NCBI RefSeq assembly: GCF_002939985.1
Contig: NZ_MDFM01000029.1
Span: 1-64,000 of the forward strand
From: Xanthomonas hortorum pv. cynarae
Lineage (GTDB): Bacteria > Pseudomonadota > Gammaproteobacteria > Xanthomonadales > Xanthomonadaceae
Reading direction: 5' to 3'
Length of the DNA stretch: 64,000 nucleotides
The notes beneath the pieces were generated by a model that had not been told where the DNA came from, searched no databases, and was given only the letters and a program-made list of their open reading frames with translations. Every line of letters starts with the position of its first letter. Position 1 is the first letter of the stretch. Positions 1 to 7,561 of this stretch are shown piece after piece. Made by a program: the position numbers and the translations under genes.

Positions 1-399
1 GTGAGATATGGCGCAGCGAAGGCCCATTCTTCGTCGGAGATATCGGTTGGATATGGCTTACGAGGCTTCATCCGTATACGTTATCGCGACAAGGGCAAAG
101 TTCATAACACGCTCTATACATTTGCCTGTACGTTGCTACTATCTAAGTGCGCAAATCTATCAGCTAATGCGAAGTAGGCCAATAATATCTGGTCTAGTGA
201 AATATCTATAAGATACACTTAGAGCAATATTCAAGGGGTTTTGTTAACGGTTCTTAGTTTGTAGCGCTGAACATTGAATTTCAAGTGTTTGACGCTGGCG
301 GTGGAGTCAGATGCATTGAGGCGGTACCCTTCGTTCGGAAGTTGGCCGCGCCCGCACTTGCGGCGGACGCGGCCATCATCATGTTTCCTTTAGCGGCTT
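1..399. other. Intergenic, no supported gene
   Basis: No coding region is convincing here. Positions 60-290 are clearly richer in A+T than the rest of the window, which fits horizontally acquired or eroded DNA at the edge of the virulence islet. A GC-rich inverted repeat lies at 344-374 (7-bp outer arms GGCCGCG/CGCGGCC with an inner CCGC/GCGG stem). It is placed where it could end transcription of the leftward protease gene, but no T-run follows it on that strand, so terminator function is doubtful. Confidence 0.5.
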
Positions 400-1215
400 C
401 TAATGAGCTACTACCGCTATGAGGACATCCTTGCCAACTACTTCCCAAGACAGCGTGCCAAAGCCCCGAGAGCCCCAGTTCTCGCCCCAACTGTTCTCGA
501 TAATCAGCCCGCTTTGATTGTAGCCAAGTGCTACGACGGCGTGCCCACCATTGATAGGACTGGTAGTGTCGTTGTCTACTTCGTTGGCGCCTAGGTCGTC
601 AAAGCCTTGTCTGGTGTTGAAGCCGATCACCACCGGTGTTGATGCAGCTAGCGCTCGTTTTATCTGTTCGATCAGCGGGGCCTTTCCGTTCCCGCTACCC
701 GAATAAATCACAGTGTATTTCTTGTACGGCGTTCGATGGTTTGCCGCACTGGCACGGTCGGCTGCGGTTGGTTTGTTCTTCCAGTTATAGTTGCCCCAGG
801 AATAATGCTGCTCCGTGTCGATTCCTTGTAGAAGCGCCGTATCCAGGTTCGTTTCGATGTAGCTACCTTCATCGACGCCATTATTTACTTGGCTATAAAG
901 ATACATGGGGGCAAATCGTTTAACAGCCTGCTTCCCTGCGTTGGCGTACCAGCCGCCCAATGTGTGAGCCGTGGACCAGGATGCGCAGGAATTGACTTGC
1001 CCCTGGTCACCGGGCTCAATGGCAAAGCCGCGCAGATCAACACTGGCGGGTAGGTCGCCGGCACCGGTGCTCGTGGTGCCAAAGATGGGGGTGACTGGCT
1101 GGACCATCAAAGACTGCTTGAAGCCTTTGCCATGGGTTGCAGCCTGCGCAAGGGACATGGTGGAGCACCCCATCAGTACAACGAGGCAAGTGGAAATCGA
1201 GCATAATTGTTTCAT
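400..1215 (-). CDS. Papain-type (C1) cysteine protease, exported
   Basis: A 271-residue peptidase of the papain clan. The papain residues are in order: oxyanion Gln71 six residues before catalytic Cys77 (GDQGQVNSCASW), catalytic His225 (GGHAVVALGY) and Asn241 (ENSWGENWG). The N-terminus is a signal sequence of about 25 residues; a possible lipobox (LMGC, Cys17) and an AQA signal-peptidase-I site both fit, so whether it is a lipoprotein or a secreted enzyme is open. The propeptide is short. The promoter carries an imperfect PIP box (see 1350-1411). From family knowledge, a HrpX-dependent cysteine protease called CysP2 is known in X. oryzae; identity with it is inferred and untested. It probably acts in the periplasm or is exported by type II secretion during infection. 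Confidence 0.85.
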   Translation of the reverse strand: MKQLCSISTCLVVLMGCSTMSLAQAATHGKGFKQSLMVQPVTPIFGTTSTGAGDLPASVDLRGFAIEPGDQGQVNSCASWSTAHTLGGWYANAGKQAVKRFAPMYLYSQVNNGVDEGSYIETNLDTALLQGIDTEQHYSWGNYNWKNKPTAADRASAANHRTPYKKYTVIYSGSGNGKAPLIEQIKRALAASTPVVIGFNTRQGFDDLGANEVDNDTTSPINGGHAVVALGYNQSGLIIENSWGENWGSRGFGTLSWEVVGKDVLIAVVAH

Positions 1216-1349
1216 TGGTTTCTAGTTCGCTTAAGGAGTGAGTCGCACAGAGCAGCCGCGTGGGCATGAACCACGCAGTGTGAGTGACGGCGGTTTGGTT
1301 TTTGAAGAGTGTAGAAAACTAGATCTTCGCGGCTCCCCAGCCGCAGCAC

Positions 1350-1411
1350 AATATGATGGCCGCACGGGAGCCATGCTCACCGCAATGCGAAGAAATCTTC
1401 GCAATAAAGAA
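1350..1411 (-). promoter_or_regulatory. Imperfect PIP box and -10 hexamer for the cysteine protease
   Basis: On the minus strand TTCTT (1407-1411), 15 bases, then TTCGC (1387-1391). This matches the HrpX PIP consensus TTCGB-N15-TTCGB except for one base in the first half. A CATATT hexamer (YANNNT) lies at 1355-1350, exactly 31 bases further on. The expected PIP to -10 distance is 30-32 bases. The predicted leader is about 130 nt. Confidence 0.55.
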
Positions 1412-1485
1412 CGTTTAGTCGAACTGGATTTTGCGAGACTTTCTCTCTATTTTCAGGGCGGTTAACAACACCCAGGAAGAAGCTG

Positions 1486-1884
1486 TCAACAGATGATGGA
1501 GCAAGCAAGCAAGAGCAACGTCAAGTGGAGATCGATGCAGCGTTCAAAGCGGATGCGCAGTTTGCCCATGCCTGCGAACCAGGCATGCGTGCGCTTGACG
1601 ACCCAGCGATGACGGCCCAACCGGTGGTTGCGCTCAATGCCTCTGCGTGCGATCCGCGCAATGATGCCGCGCTGCTTGAGGAAGGTGCGACAGCGGGCGA
1701 TGTCGTAGGCCTTGTCGGCGTGCAATCTGCCTAGCCAGCGTCGCGGGCGCCCTGGCTTGCCACCAATTGGCGGCAAGGCGTCGATCAGCTCCTCGAACAC
1801 GACCGAGTTGTGCCGATTGGCGCCGGTGAGGCACACCGCCAAGGGCACGCCGAGGCGGCCTTCGGCAATTTTTCCTAACGCGGA
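1486..1884 (-). mobile_element. Remnant of an IS5-family transposase (C-terminal end)
   Basis: An open frame on the minus strand reads as the last ~130 residues of an IS5-type DDE transposase: a GVPLAVCLTGANRH segment, then LHADKAYD (second-Asp region), then HRWVVKRTHAWF near the end. In active members the last motif is WVVERT with the catalytic Glu; here that position is Lys. The N-terminal half and first catalytic Asp are absent, and I could not find matching terminal inverted repeats. It is therefore dead DNA. It sits between the cysteine protease and xopQ, suggesting that the virulence genes were joined or moved by insertion-sequence activity. Confidence 0.8.
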
Positions 1885-1913
1885 CTCAACGTGTTACTGC
1901 AGTGATTTACCCT

Positions 1914-3293
1914 TCATTTTTCAGAAGCAAGCGCCACTTTTGCCAAGGCAGACATCAACAGCTTCGCCTTTTCTGGGTGCTTGACTTCCTGTTCGTCCAC
2001 CAGCTCCACAACGCTGAGTCCATCGGCCTGTATCTGCCTTGGCGTGAACAGCATGCCTGCCGCGCCGGGAACCGAGGCCAGCAGCGTCAACGGGTCGTAC
2101 AAGTTGAGTTTGGTGACCCTCGGCCAGATCTGGTCGAAGGCCATGGCTTGATTTGCGCCCTCTTGCGGGCTGCTTGCCTGCGGTAGTGCGTCTGCGGTGA
2201 ACGTGCGAAAGAACCACGCCTGATCCAGGCCCGGAAGCAGCCCTGCCTGAATTCCGTCCCACAAGCCGTTCAAGGCGTTTTTCTGCACGTCTTCGAGATA
2301 CCTGCCCACCGAATGCCCACTCTTCGCCAGGCCTTCGTAGAACGAGGGCGACACCTCTGTCTTGTAGGCAGCTTCCTTGGTAACGATGCGCAACGGGATC
2401 TGCAGTTGCTGTGCCTTGCGGTACAGGCCACGGGCCGCGTCCAGGTCTGTCGCATTGTTGTAGGCGCGTGCGTCGGGCTGCACATGGCCCTCAGCGTCCC
2501 TGGCCGGCTCGACGCCCCCCATGATGGTGATGCTCTTGACGCGCTCGCGCACAAGCGCCGGATGCGCATCGACCAGCGCATGGGCGTCGGTCATGCCGGC
2601 AATCACCACCATGCTCAGCCCCTGCGGTGCCTGCATCAGGCGCTCCTGCAGCGCTTGCAGGCTGTTGTCGCAAATTTCGGCCGATTCCGCACGCAACCCC
2701 TGGCCTTCCTGCAGGAATTTGGCATGGTCCTTGGCCTGTTTCGCACTCATCGGGTAATCCTGCCCGCGTGAGACACGCACATCGGGGAGTTGCAGGCGGT
2801 TGAACACGCCCTTTGCGAGCCGGGCGCGCTGCTCGCGCACGCTGGCATCGCCCAAGGTCACCGCAACGTCGGTGAGGCGTACAAAGCCCGTTACCTGCAG
2901 TTGCTTGCCGATGGTGTAGGCGACCACATCGTCGGGGTCCTTGTTGGGGTCGGTAAACAGCACCGTATCGCGCGGTGTCGCCGGGGTGTGGAAACTGAGC
3001 TCCCGCAGCACCGCTGCTTCGTCGGGCGTCAGGCACGTACCGCCTTCAGCCCCGAGTTCGGCAAGCATTCGGCGCTGTGTTGCCGTCAGCGCAGGCGCAC
3101 TGAGTGAGCGTTTGAGAATGGCAGCGCCTTGTGGTCTTTTCCGCGGCAATGCCTGCAGCGCCCCATCGCTGATCTGCGCGCAGGGCAGGTGTTGATCTGC
3201 CGACACGGTTGCAGTGCGCTCACCCGTAGACCCGGACGTTGCATGAGCGCCTGCAGGCACGTGCAGTGTGGGGCGATGCCTGATGGAATCCAT
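1914..3293 (-). CDS. xopQ: Type III effector XopQ (nucleoside hydrolase fold)
   Basis: A 459-residue effector of the HopQ1/XopQ family, close to the usual ~460. Residues 1-105 are a Ser/Ala/Pro-rich secretion and translocation region with no signal peptide. The inosine-uridine nucleoside hydrolase fold follows, starting at FTDPNKDPDDVV (113-124), an altered version of the DTDxGxDD calcium/ribose loop. KRSLSAP (61-67) matches the mode-1 14-3-3 binding motif RSxSxP with Ser65 as the phospho-site; family members bind host 14-3-3 proteins this way. XopQ-type effectors suppress plant immunity and are recognised by the Roq1 receptor in Nicotiana. A perfect PIP box with -10 lies upstream at 3332-3393. 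Identification is firm from sequence pattern; function is from family knowledge. Confidence 0.95.
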   Translation of the reverse strand: MDSIRHRPTLHVPAGAHATSGSTGERTATVSADQHLPCAQISDGALQALPRKRPQGAAILKRSLSAPALTATQRRMLAELGAEGGTCLTPDEAAVLRELSFHTPATPRDTVLFTDPNKDPDDVVAYTIGKQLQVTGFVRLTDVAVTLGDASVREQRARLAKGVFNRLQLPDVRVSRGQDYPMSAKQAKDHAKFLQEGQGLRAESAEICDNSLQALQERLMQAPQGLSMVVIAGMTDAHALVDAHPALVRERVKSITIMGGVEPARDAEGHVQPDARAYNNATDLDAARGLYRKAQQLQIPLRIVTKEAAYKTEVSPSFYEGLAKSGHSVGRYLEDVQKNALNGLWDGIQAGLLPGLDQAWFFRTFTADALPQASSPQEGANQAMAFDQIWPRVTKLNLYDPLTLLASVPGAAGMLFTPRQIQADGLSVVELVDEQEVKHPEKAKLLMSALAKVALASEK

Positions 3294-3331
3294 CTGCTGT
3301 CCTTGCGTCGATGCTGGCCAATGAGGCGATC

Positions 3332-3393
3332 AGGATGGAGGCGGCTCCATTCTCTGGGATATCGATCGGCGAAGGGCGTTGCAACGACACGAA
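3332..3393 (-). promoter_or_regulatory. Perfect PIP box and -10 hexamer for xopQ
   Basis: On the minus strand TTCGT (3393-3389), 15 bases, TTCGC (3373-3369): a full match to the HrpX-bound PIP consensus. The hexamer CATCCT (3337-3332, YANNNT) follows after 31 bases. The predicted start of transcription is about 30 nt before the xopQ ATG. The rest of the gap to 3731 holds only the inverted repeat at 3674-3700. Confidence 0.92.
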
Positions 3394-3673
3394 GCGGAGG
3401 TTGCCTGTTGCACTGCTTTGAGTGTGAAAGCGTGACCATCAGCATGGCGCGCGTTGCGATCTGCAGAGATCCTGCGCCCTCACGATGCCATTGCCGTCTG
3501 CCTGACGACTGCCTTCTACGCCGTTGTCAGATGGATTGGTCAGTCACTTCCTTGCGGCTGCGCGAAGCCGCGCATCTGCGGAAGCGTCTGCATCATCTGC
3601 TGGCTGAGCGCGCTGCGACGCATGCACGTCGCCAGACCGTCCATTTTTTCGGTCTTGCGCCAAGCGCAATGAC

Positions 3674-3700
3674 GCTTGCGTAGCAGAGTGGTACGCAAGC
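3674..3700. repeat. Perfect 9-bp inverted repeat upstream of the unknown gene
   Basis: GCTTGCGTA (3674-3682) and TACGCAAGC (3692-3700) are exact reverse complements separated by 9 bases. It ends 31 bases before the ATG at 3732. An extra half-site CTTGCG lies about 21 bases upstream. Position and symmetry suit an operator for a dimeric regulator or a hairpin in the leader. No PIP box was found for this gene. Confidence 0.6.
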
Positions 3701-3731
3701 ACTTTGGTGAATCTGTTCTAAGAGGTGAGAC

Positions 3732-4481
3732 ATGGGTTCCTTCCCAGTGAGTTCTGTGGCTCGTGAAGCGGTAAGACACGATCAACGCGAGGCGCAGGCC
3801 CCGCGTGAGGTGGGTTACTCCTCGCAACGCGGCGACCCGCAGGCCAATCCACAATTGAAGCAAGACCTGTCGCGTGCGCCCGTGCGTGCGGCGCGGCTCA
3901 AGGCCCCACGCGTGCCCATCGGTGTGCACATTGCGAACACCGGGCTGCAGGCAGCGCGGTTTGCCACCTCTGCGGTCGCAGGGCCAGCCGAAGCCGCAGT
4001 TCTGGACGTGGTTCATGCGCCCGCTGCGGCGGCATATGAATATGCAAAAGGGGAGGTGTCCTGGAAAAAGAATGCGGGTGTCACGCTTGCGCCGGCCTTG
4101 GCCTACGCCGTGGTGATGGGCACGCTGTCTGCCGTGCAGTATCTGGCGAACCGGTACCTGCAAGCGCAGTCGCAGACGAGTGTCAGCAAGGCCGACAGGG
4201 CGAAGGAGTTGGGCGTCACCGAAGCATGTCTGGACGCGGCCGTTGCCATGGTGAACAAGGGGGAGGTGGCCGGTCCCGGGGGTGAGATGACCGAAGAAGA
4301 GGCAGCTGCGCTGGCAGCAGATCTTCAGAACCTGGCAACCGCAGACCGTTCCCGGCTGCCGCCAGAGCTCTGGCGCGCTGCCAGCGGCGTTGGCGACGAC
4401 GCCTGCGCATTGGTCACTCGACTGCTCTTGGCCGCAAGAGCCCGCGCGTCTGCAGAGGCGTCTGCATCGTACGGCAGTTGA
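3732..4481 (+). CDS. Unknown protein beside xopQ; candidate secreted protein
   Basis: Function not recognised. The 249-residue product starts with an unstructured, Arg/Gln/Pro/Ser-rich stretch (1-65) without a signal peptide, then Ala-rich segments and one hydrophobic stretch of about 22 residues near 118-140 that could cross or bind a membrane. The last 100 residues are acidic and Ala-rich and predicted helical. The ATG follows AAGAGGTGAG, a good ribosome binding site. The gene is divergent from xopQ and ends 64 bases before a convergent TetR gene. A disordered polar N-terminus and the effector neighbour suggest a type III substrate, but no PIP box is visible upstream, so this is a guess. 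A structural membrane-associated protein is an alternative. Confidence 0.65.
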   Translation: MGSFPVSSVAREAVRHDQREAQAPREVGYSSQRGDPQANPQLKQDLSRAPVRAARLKAPRVPIGVHIANTGLQAARFATSAVAGPAEAAVLDVVHAPAAAAYEYAKGEVSWKKNAGVTLAPALAYAVVMGTLSAVQYLANRYLQAQSQTSVSKADRAKELGVTEACLDAAVAMVNKGEVAGPGGEMTEEEAAALAADLQNLATADRSRLPPELWRAASGVGDDACALVTRLLLAARARASAEASASYGS

Positions 4482-4545
4482 AAGGCGATCCCACGCGTTG
4501 CTGGTTGGAGTGGCGGGCCACGCATGCCCTGCCGGGTTTTCCGAA

Positions 4546-5175
4546 CTACACCGGCGCAGACTTCAAAATCCCCGACAAACTCTCGCGCAGGATCAACTGC
4601 AGATGCATGCGGTTGAGTTCCATGCCGCTGGTCATCACGTTGTGCAGGCCGCCGCACATGGCGGCCACGGCGAAGACGCGGGCCTGGAATTCCTGCTCGC
4701 TGCTGGCCGGGTCGGCGTGGCCGCGCAGCAGGCGCTTGAGCAGGGCGCTGAGGTGTTCGATCAGCGATGCGCTCTGCCTGCGCATGAAGGCGGCCAACAC
4801 CGGGTCGCGCAGGGTGGCCAGGTGCAGCTCCAGGTCGATGCGGGTGCGCTTGATGTTGATTTCCTGCAGCAGCCATTCTTCGAGCAGGCCGGCGATGAAA
4901 TCCACCACGTGCACGTTGGCCGGGCGTTCCACCAGCCACATCTGGCGGATGGCGCGCATGTAGTTGCGCTCCAGCAAGGCGCGTACCAGCGCGTCCTTGT
5001 CTTCGAATCGCTGCAGCAGGCAGCCGCAGCTGACCTTGGCGCGCTCGGCAATCAGTTCGAAGCTGGTGGCGCCCAGGCCGGCGGCGTCGATGCATTGCTC
5101 GGCGGCGTCCAGCACCTCTTCCAGCAGCAGTTCTTCGCGCTCTTTCGCCGTGCGCAACAGCAGAACGTTGGACAT
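4546..5175 (-). CDS. TetR/AcrR-family transcriptional regulator
   Basis: A 209-residue repressor-type protein. Residues ~15-62 form the TetR helix-turn-helix (LDAAEQCIDAAGLGATSFELIAERAKVS), and the rest is the helical ligand-binding and dimer domain. Unusually, the recognition helix region reads VSCGCLLQRFEDKDALVRALL, where many relatives have VSxGxLYxHFxxKxxL: LLQRF replaces the typical aromatic pair. No target operator was found in the short upstream stretch. The gene is divergent from the histidine phosphatase at 5347, so it may control that pair, which is a positional guess. Confidence 0.85.
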   Translation of the reverse strand: MSNVLLLRTAKEREELLLEEVLDAAEQCIDAAGLGATSFELIAERAKVSCGCLLQRFEDKDALVRALLERNYMRAIRQMWLVERPANVHVVDFIAGLLEEWLLQEINIKRTRIDLELHLATLRDPVLAAFMRRQSASLIEHLSALLKRLLRGHADPASSEQEFQARVFAVAAMCGGLHNVMTSGMELNRMHLQLILRESLSGILKSAPV

Positions 5176-5346
5176 GGGAAGCAGGGTGGCAGGGGGCTGC
5201 AGTATACCGGCGCGACGTTATCGCCCCGTTGTGCCTGCTTGTTGGTGTGCCGCGTTGCGCGCGGTGCTGAAACGCCTGCAGGCAACGGGTGATCGACCAC
5301 GTTTTCACGGGCGCTGTGCGACACGTGGGGCTGATTTGTGCAGGAG

Positions 5347-6126
5347 ATGGATGTGAGTGAGAAAAGTGCGATGGCTGGCGTGTCGACCCAGTGGCCCGAG
5401 CGGTTGTGGGTGGTGCGGCATGGGCAGAGTTCGGGCAATGTGGCGCGCGATGTGGCAGAGGCGCATGGCCATGCATTGATCGATCTGGAACATCGCGATG
5501 CGGATGTGCCGCTGTCGGCGTTGGGCGAGCGGCAGGCGCATGCGTTGGGCACATGGATGTCGGGTCTGCCGCAGCGGGAGCGGCCCACGGTGGTGCTGTG
5601 TTCGCCCTATGTGCGTGCGCGCCAGACCGCCACAGCGGTGGTGCGCGCGCTGGGCCACGGCGACGATATGCTCAGCATCGACGAGCGCCTGCGCGAGAAG
5701 GAGTTCGGCGTGCTCGACCGTTACACCACGGCCGGCATCCTCGCGACGTTTCCGGAGCTGGCCGAGCAACGCAAGTTGGTGGGCAAGTTCTACTTCCGCC
5801 CGCCCGGTGGCGAGAGTTGGTGCGATGTGATCTTCCGGCTGCGCGCGGTGGTTGGCGATCTGCAGCGAAATCATGTGGGTGCGCGGGTGTTGATCGTGGG
5901 GCATCAGGTGATCGTCAATTGTTTCCGTTACCTGGCCGAACGCATGGACGAGGCCACGATTCTGGGCATCGACCGCGAAGGCGAGGTGCCCAACTGCGGC
6001 GTCACCGAATACGTGGCCGGCCGCGGGGGGCAGGCGTTGCAACTGGTGCGGACCAACTTCGTCTCGCCCGAGCTTGCCGATGAGCCGGTGACCACTGAAT
6101 CCGACCGCCCGGCCGGAGCACGCTGA
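5347..6126 (+). CDS. Histidine phosphatase superfamily protein
   Basis: A phosphoglycerate-mutase-like phosphatase of about 260 residues. The phospho-accepting His is in LWVVRHGQSSGN; the second active-site arginine is in SPYVRARQTA, the acid Glu in DERLREKEFG, and the second His in VLIVGHQVIVN. The start is uncertain: AGGAG at 5342-5346 touches the ATG at 5347 but is ideally spaced for an in-frame GTG at 5353; an ATG at 5371 is also possible. The stop codon shares one base with the ATG of the next gene, so the two are translationally coupled. The substrate is unknown; coupling to a nicotinamide-nucleotide repair enzyme hints at a small phosphorylated metabolite. Confidence 0.88.
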   Translation: MDVSEKSAMAGVSTQWPERLWVVRHGQSSGNVARDVAEAHGHALIDLEHRDADVPLSALGERQAHALGTWMSGLPQRERPTVVLCSPYVRARQTATAVVRALGHGDDMLSIDERLREKEFGVLDRYTTAGILATFPELAEQRKLVGKFYFRPPGGESWCDVIFRLRAVVGDLQRNHVGARVLIVGHQVIVNCFRYLAERMDEATILGIDREGEVPNCGVTEYVAGRGGQALQLVRTNFVSPELADEPVTTESDRPAGAR

Positions 6127-6995
6127 TGGCCACCGCACGCGTCCGCACGCTCAGCGCTGCCGCATTGCGTGCGCTGCCGCTGCCATCGCCCGGTGGCGAC
6201 AAGGAACAGCGTGGGCGGGTGTTGATCGTGGGTGGGTCGATGCGTGTGCCGGGCGCGGCGCTGCTGGCCGGCGAGGCGGCACTGCGCGCAGGTGCGGGCA
6301 AGTTGCAGATCGCCACCGCTGCGAGCGTGGCGCCCGGCATGGCGCTGGCGGTGCCGGAGGCCCTGGTACTGGGATTGGCGCAAAACGGGCAGGGCGAAAT
6401 TACGCGTGGGCATCGTGCGCTGGATGCGGCACTGGAAGCCTGCGATGCGGCGGTGATCGGGCCGGGGATGGCGTCGTCGGCAACCACCGCTGCATTGGTG
6501 AAAAGCGCGGCTGAAAAAGCGGTTTGCACGTTGGTGCTGGATGCGGGAGCGTTGTCGCGCGGCTTGCGTGCGCCGGTTGGGCGGCCATTCGTGTTGACGC
6601 CGCATGCGGGCGAGATGGCGGCATTGGCTGGAGACGACAAGGCAGCGATAGAAGCGGCGCCGGGCGAGTACGCGCTGACCTATGCGAAGACACTGCGCAG
6701 CGTGGTGATTGTCAAAGGCGCGGACAGCTTTATTGCCGGGCCGGAGGGGGCGCTGTGGGTGCATCGCGGTGGTGCATCCGGGTTGGGGACGTCCGGATCG
6801 GGCGATGTGCTGGCGGGATTGATTGCCGGGTTTGCCGCGCGTGGGTGCGATGCGTTGACGGCTGCGTTATGGGGTGTGTTTGTGCATGCGGCGGCGGGGA
6901 AGCTGCTGTCGAAACGGATTGGGACGGTGGGATTTCTGGCGCGTGAGCTTGGGGTGGAAGTGCCGGGGATTTTGGATCGGTTGTCGCGCCGGTGA
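6126..6995 (+). CDS. nnrD: ADP/ATP-dependent NAD(P)H-hydrate dehydratase
   Basis: A 289-residue ribokinase-like enzyme that removes water from damaged NADHX/NADPHX using a nucleotide. Diagnostic motifs are present: RGRVLIVGGS near the start, GPGMASS, LDAGAL, VLTPHAGEMA, IVKGADSFI and GTSGSGDVLAGLIAG with the catalytic Asp. In many bacteria this domain is fused to the epimerase (NnrE) domain; here it stands alone, and no epimerase is in the window. It is coupled to the upstream phosphatase by a one-base overlap. Confidence 0.93.
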   Translation: MATARVRTLSAAALRALPLPSPGGDKEQRGRVLIVGGSMRVPGAALLAGEAALRAGAGKLQIATAASVAPGMALAVPEALVLGLAQNGQGEITRGHRALDAALEACDAAVIGPGMASSATTAALVKSAAEKAVCTLVLDAGALSRGLRAPVGRPFVLTPHAGEMAALAGDDKAAIEAAPGEYALTYAKTLRSVVIVKGADSFIAGPEGALWVHRGGASGLGTSGSGDVLAGLIAGFAARGCDALTAALWGVFVHAAAGKLLSKRIGTVGFLARELGVEVPGILDRLSRR

Positions 6996-7035
6996 TCGAA
7001 GCTCTTCATCTTTGATGCTGTACGCAGGCCAGAAG

Positions 7036-7205
7036 CCCCTCTCCAGCGGGAGAGGGGTTGGGGTGAGGGTACGTCTGCTGGAGCAGTGGGTCTGTCTTTC
7101 CAGATGGGGTTTATGTTGTTGCCTTGATTGCAGGGGCTCGATCGCACTCTCAGCAGACGTACCCTCATCCGCCCTTCGGGCACCTTCTCCCGGTGGGAGA
7201 AGGGA
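7036..7205. repeat. Pair of facing REP-like hairpins
   Basis: CCCCTCTCC/GGAGAGGGG (7036-7057, 4-base loop) starts the element. A block at 7061-7080 is repeated as its reverse complement at 7151-7170 (19 of 20 bases), followed by GCCC-TTC-GGGC and CTTCTCCC/GGGAGAAG hairpins up to 7205. The outcome is a ~170-bp inverted pair of intergenic repeats of the kind scattered in Xanthomonas genomes. It lies between nnrD and the GH30 gene and could stop or insulate nnrD transcription. Confidence 0.8.
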
Positions 7206-7429
7206 AGGTCTGGAGCGATATGAAGGAATGCGCGCTTGCGCTCGTTTGTTGCGCGATGTTGCGGCGCGTTGGTCGGTTAGGCTTGCACACCAACCTGGGA
7301 GGGTGCACGGTGAAGCGAACGATTGCGTGGTCGATGGTGGGGGTTTTGGGGGTTTGGGGCGTTGCGACTGAAATGGTGTTGGCATCTGCATCTGCATTAA
7401 CAGCAACAACAACTGCAGCAACAACAGCC

Positions 7430-7474
7430 GCAGCAAAAACAGCCGCAGCAAAAACAGCCGCAGCAAAAACAACC
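7430..7474 (+). repeat. 15-bp tandem repeat in GH30 linker (3 copies)
   Basis: GCAGCAAAAACAGCC is repeated at 7430-7444, 7445-7459 and 7460-7474 (last copy one base different), coding for Ala/Thr/Lys pentads. The 15-bp unit preserves frame, so copy-number change would vary linker length only. Confidence 0.9.
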
Positions 7475-7529
7475 GCAGCAACGCCGATTCCGATGCCGAC
7501 ATCGACGGCATCATCTGTCTCTACACCTG

Positions 7530-7561
7530 CATCGAAAGTGGCGGACATCGAAAGTGGCGGA
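7530..7561 (+). repeat. 16-bp perfect tandem duplication causing the frameshift
   Basis: CATCGAAAGTGGCGGA occurs at 7530-7545 and again, with no gap, at 7546-7561. Sixteen is not a multiple of three, and loss of one copy joins the signal/linker frame to the GH30 frame exactly (ASKVADAAVADAATQP). Confidence 0.95.

Noticed and set aside
8-211. A 67-codon frame at the left edge.
   Set aside because: No ribosome binding site, no recognisable motif, and A+T-rich surroundings.
344-374. GC-rich hairpin as terminator for the cysteine protease.
   Set aside because: No T-run on the correct strand; left as an unassigned structure.
3655-3731. TTGCG-N16-TTGCG before the unknown gene considered as a PIP box.
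   Set aside because: Wrong core (TTGCG, not TTCGB) and 16-base spacing; the single TTCGG nearby has no partner 15 bases on.
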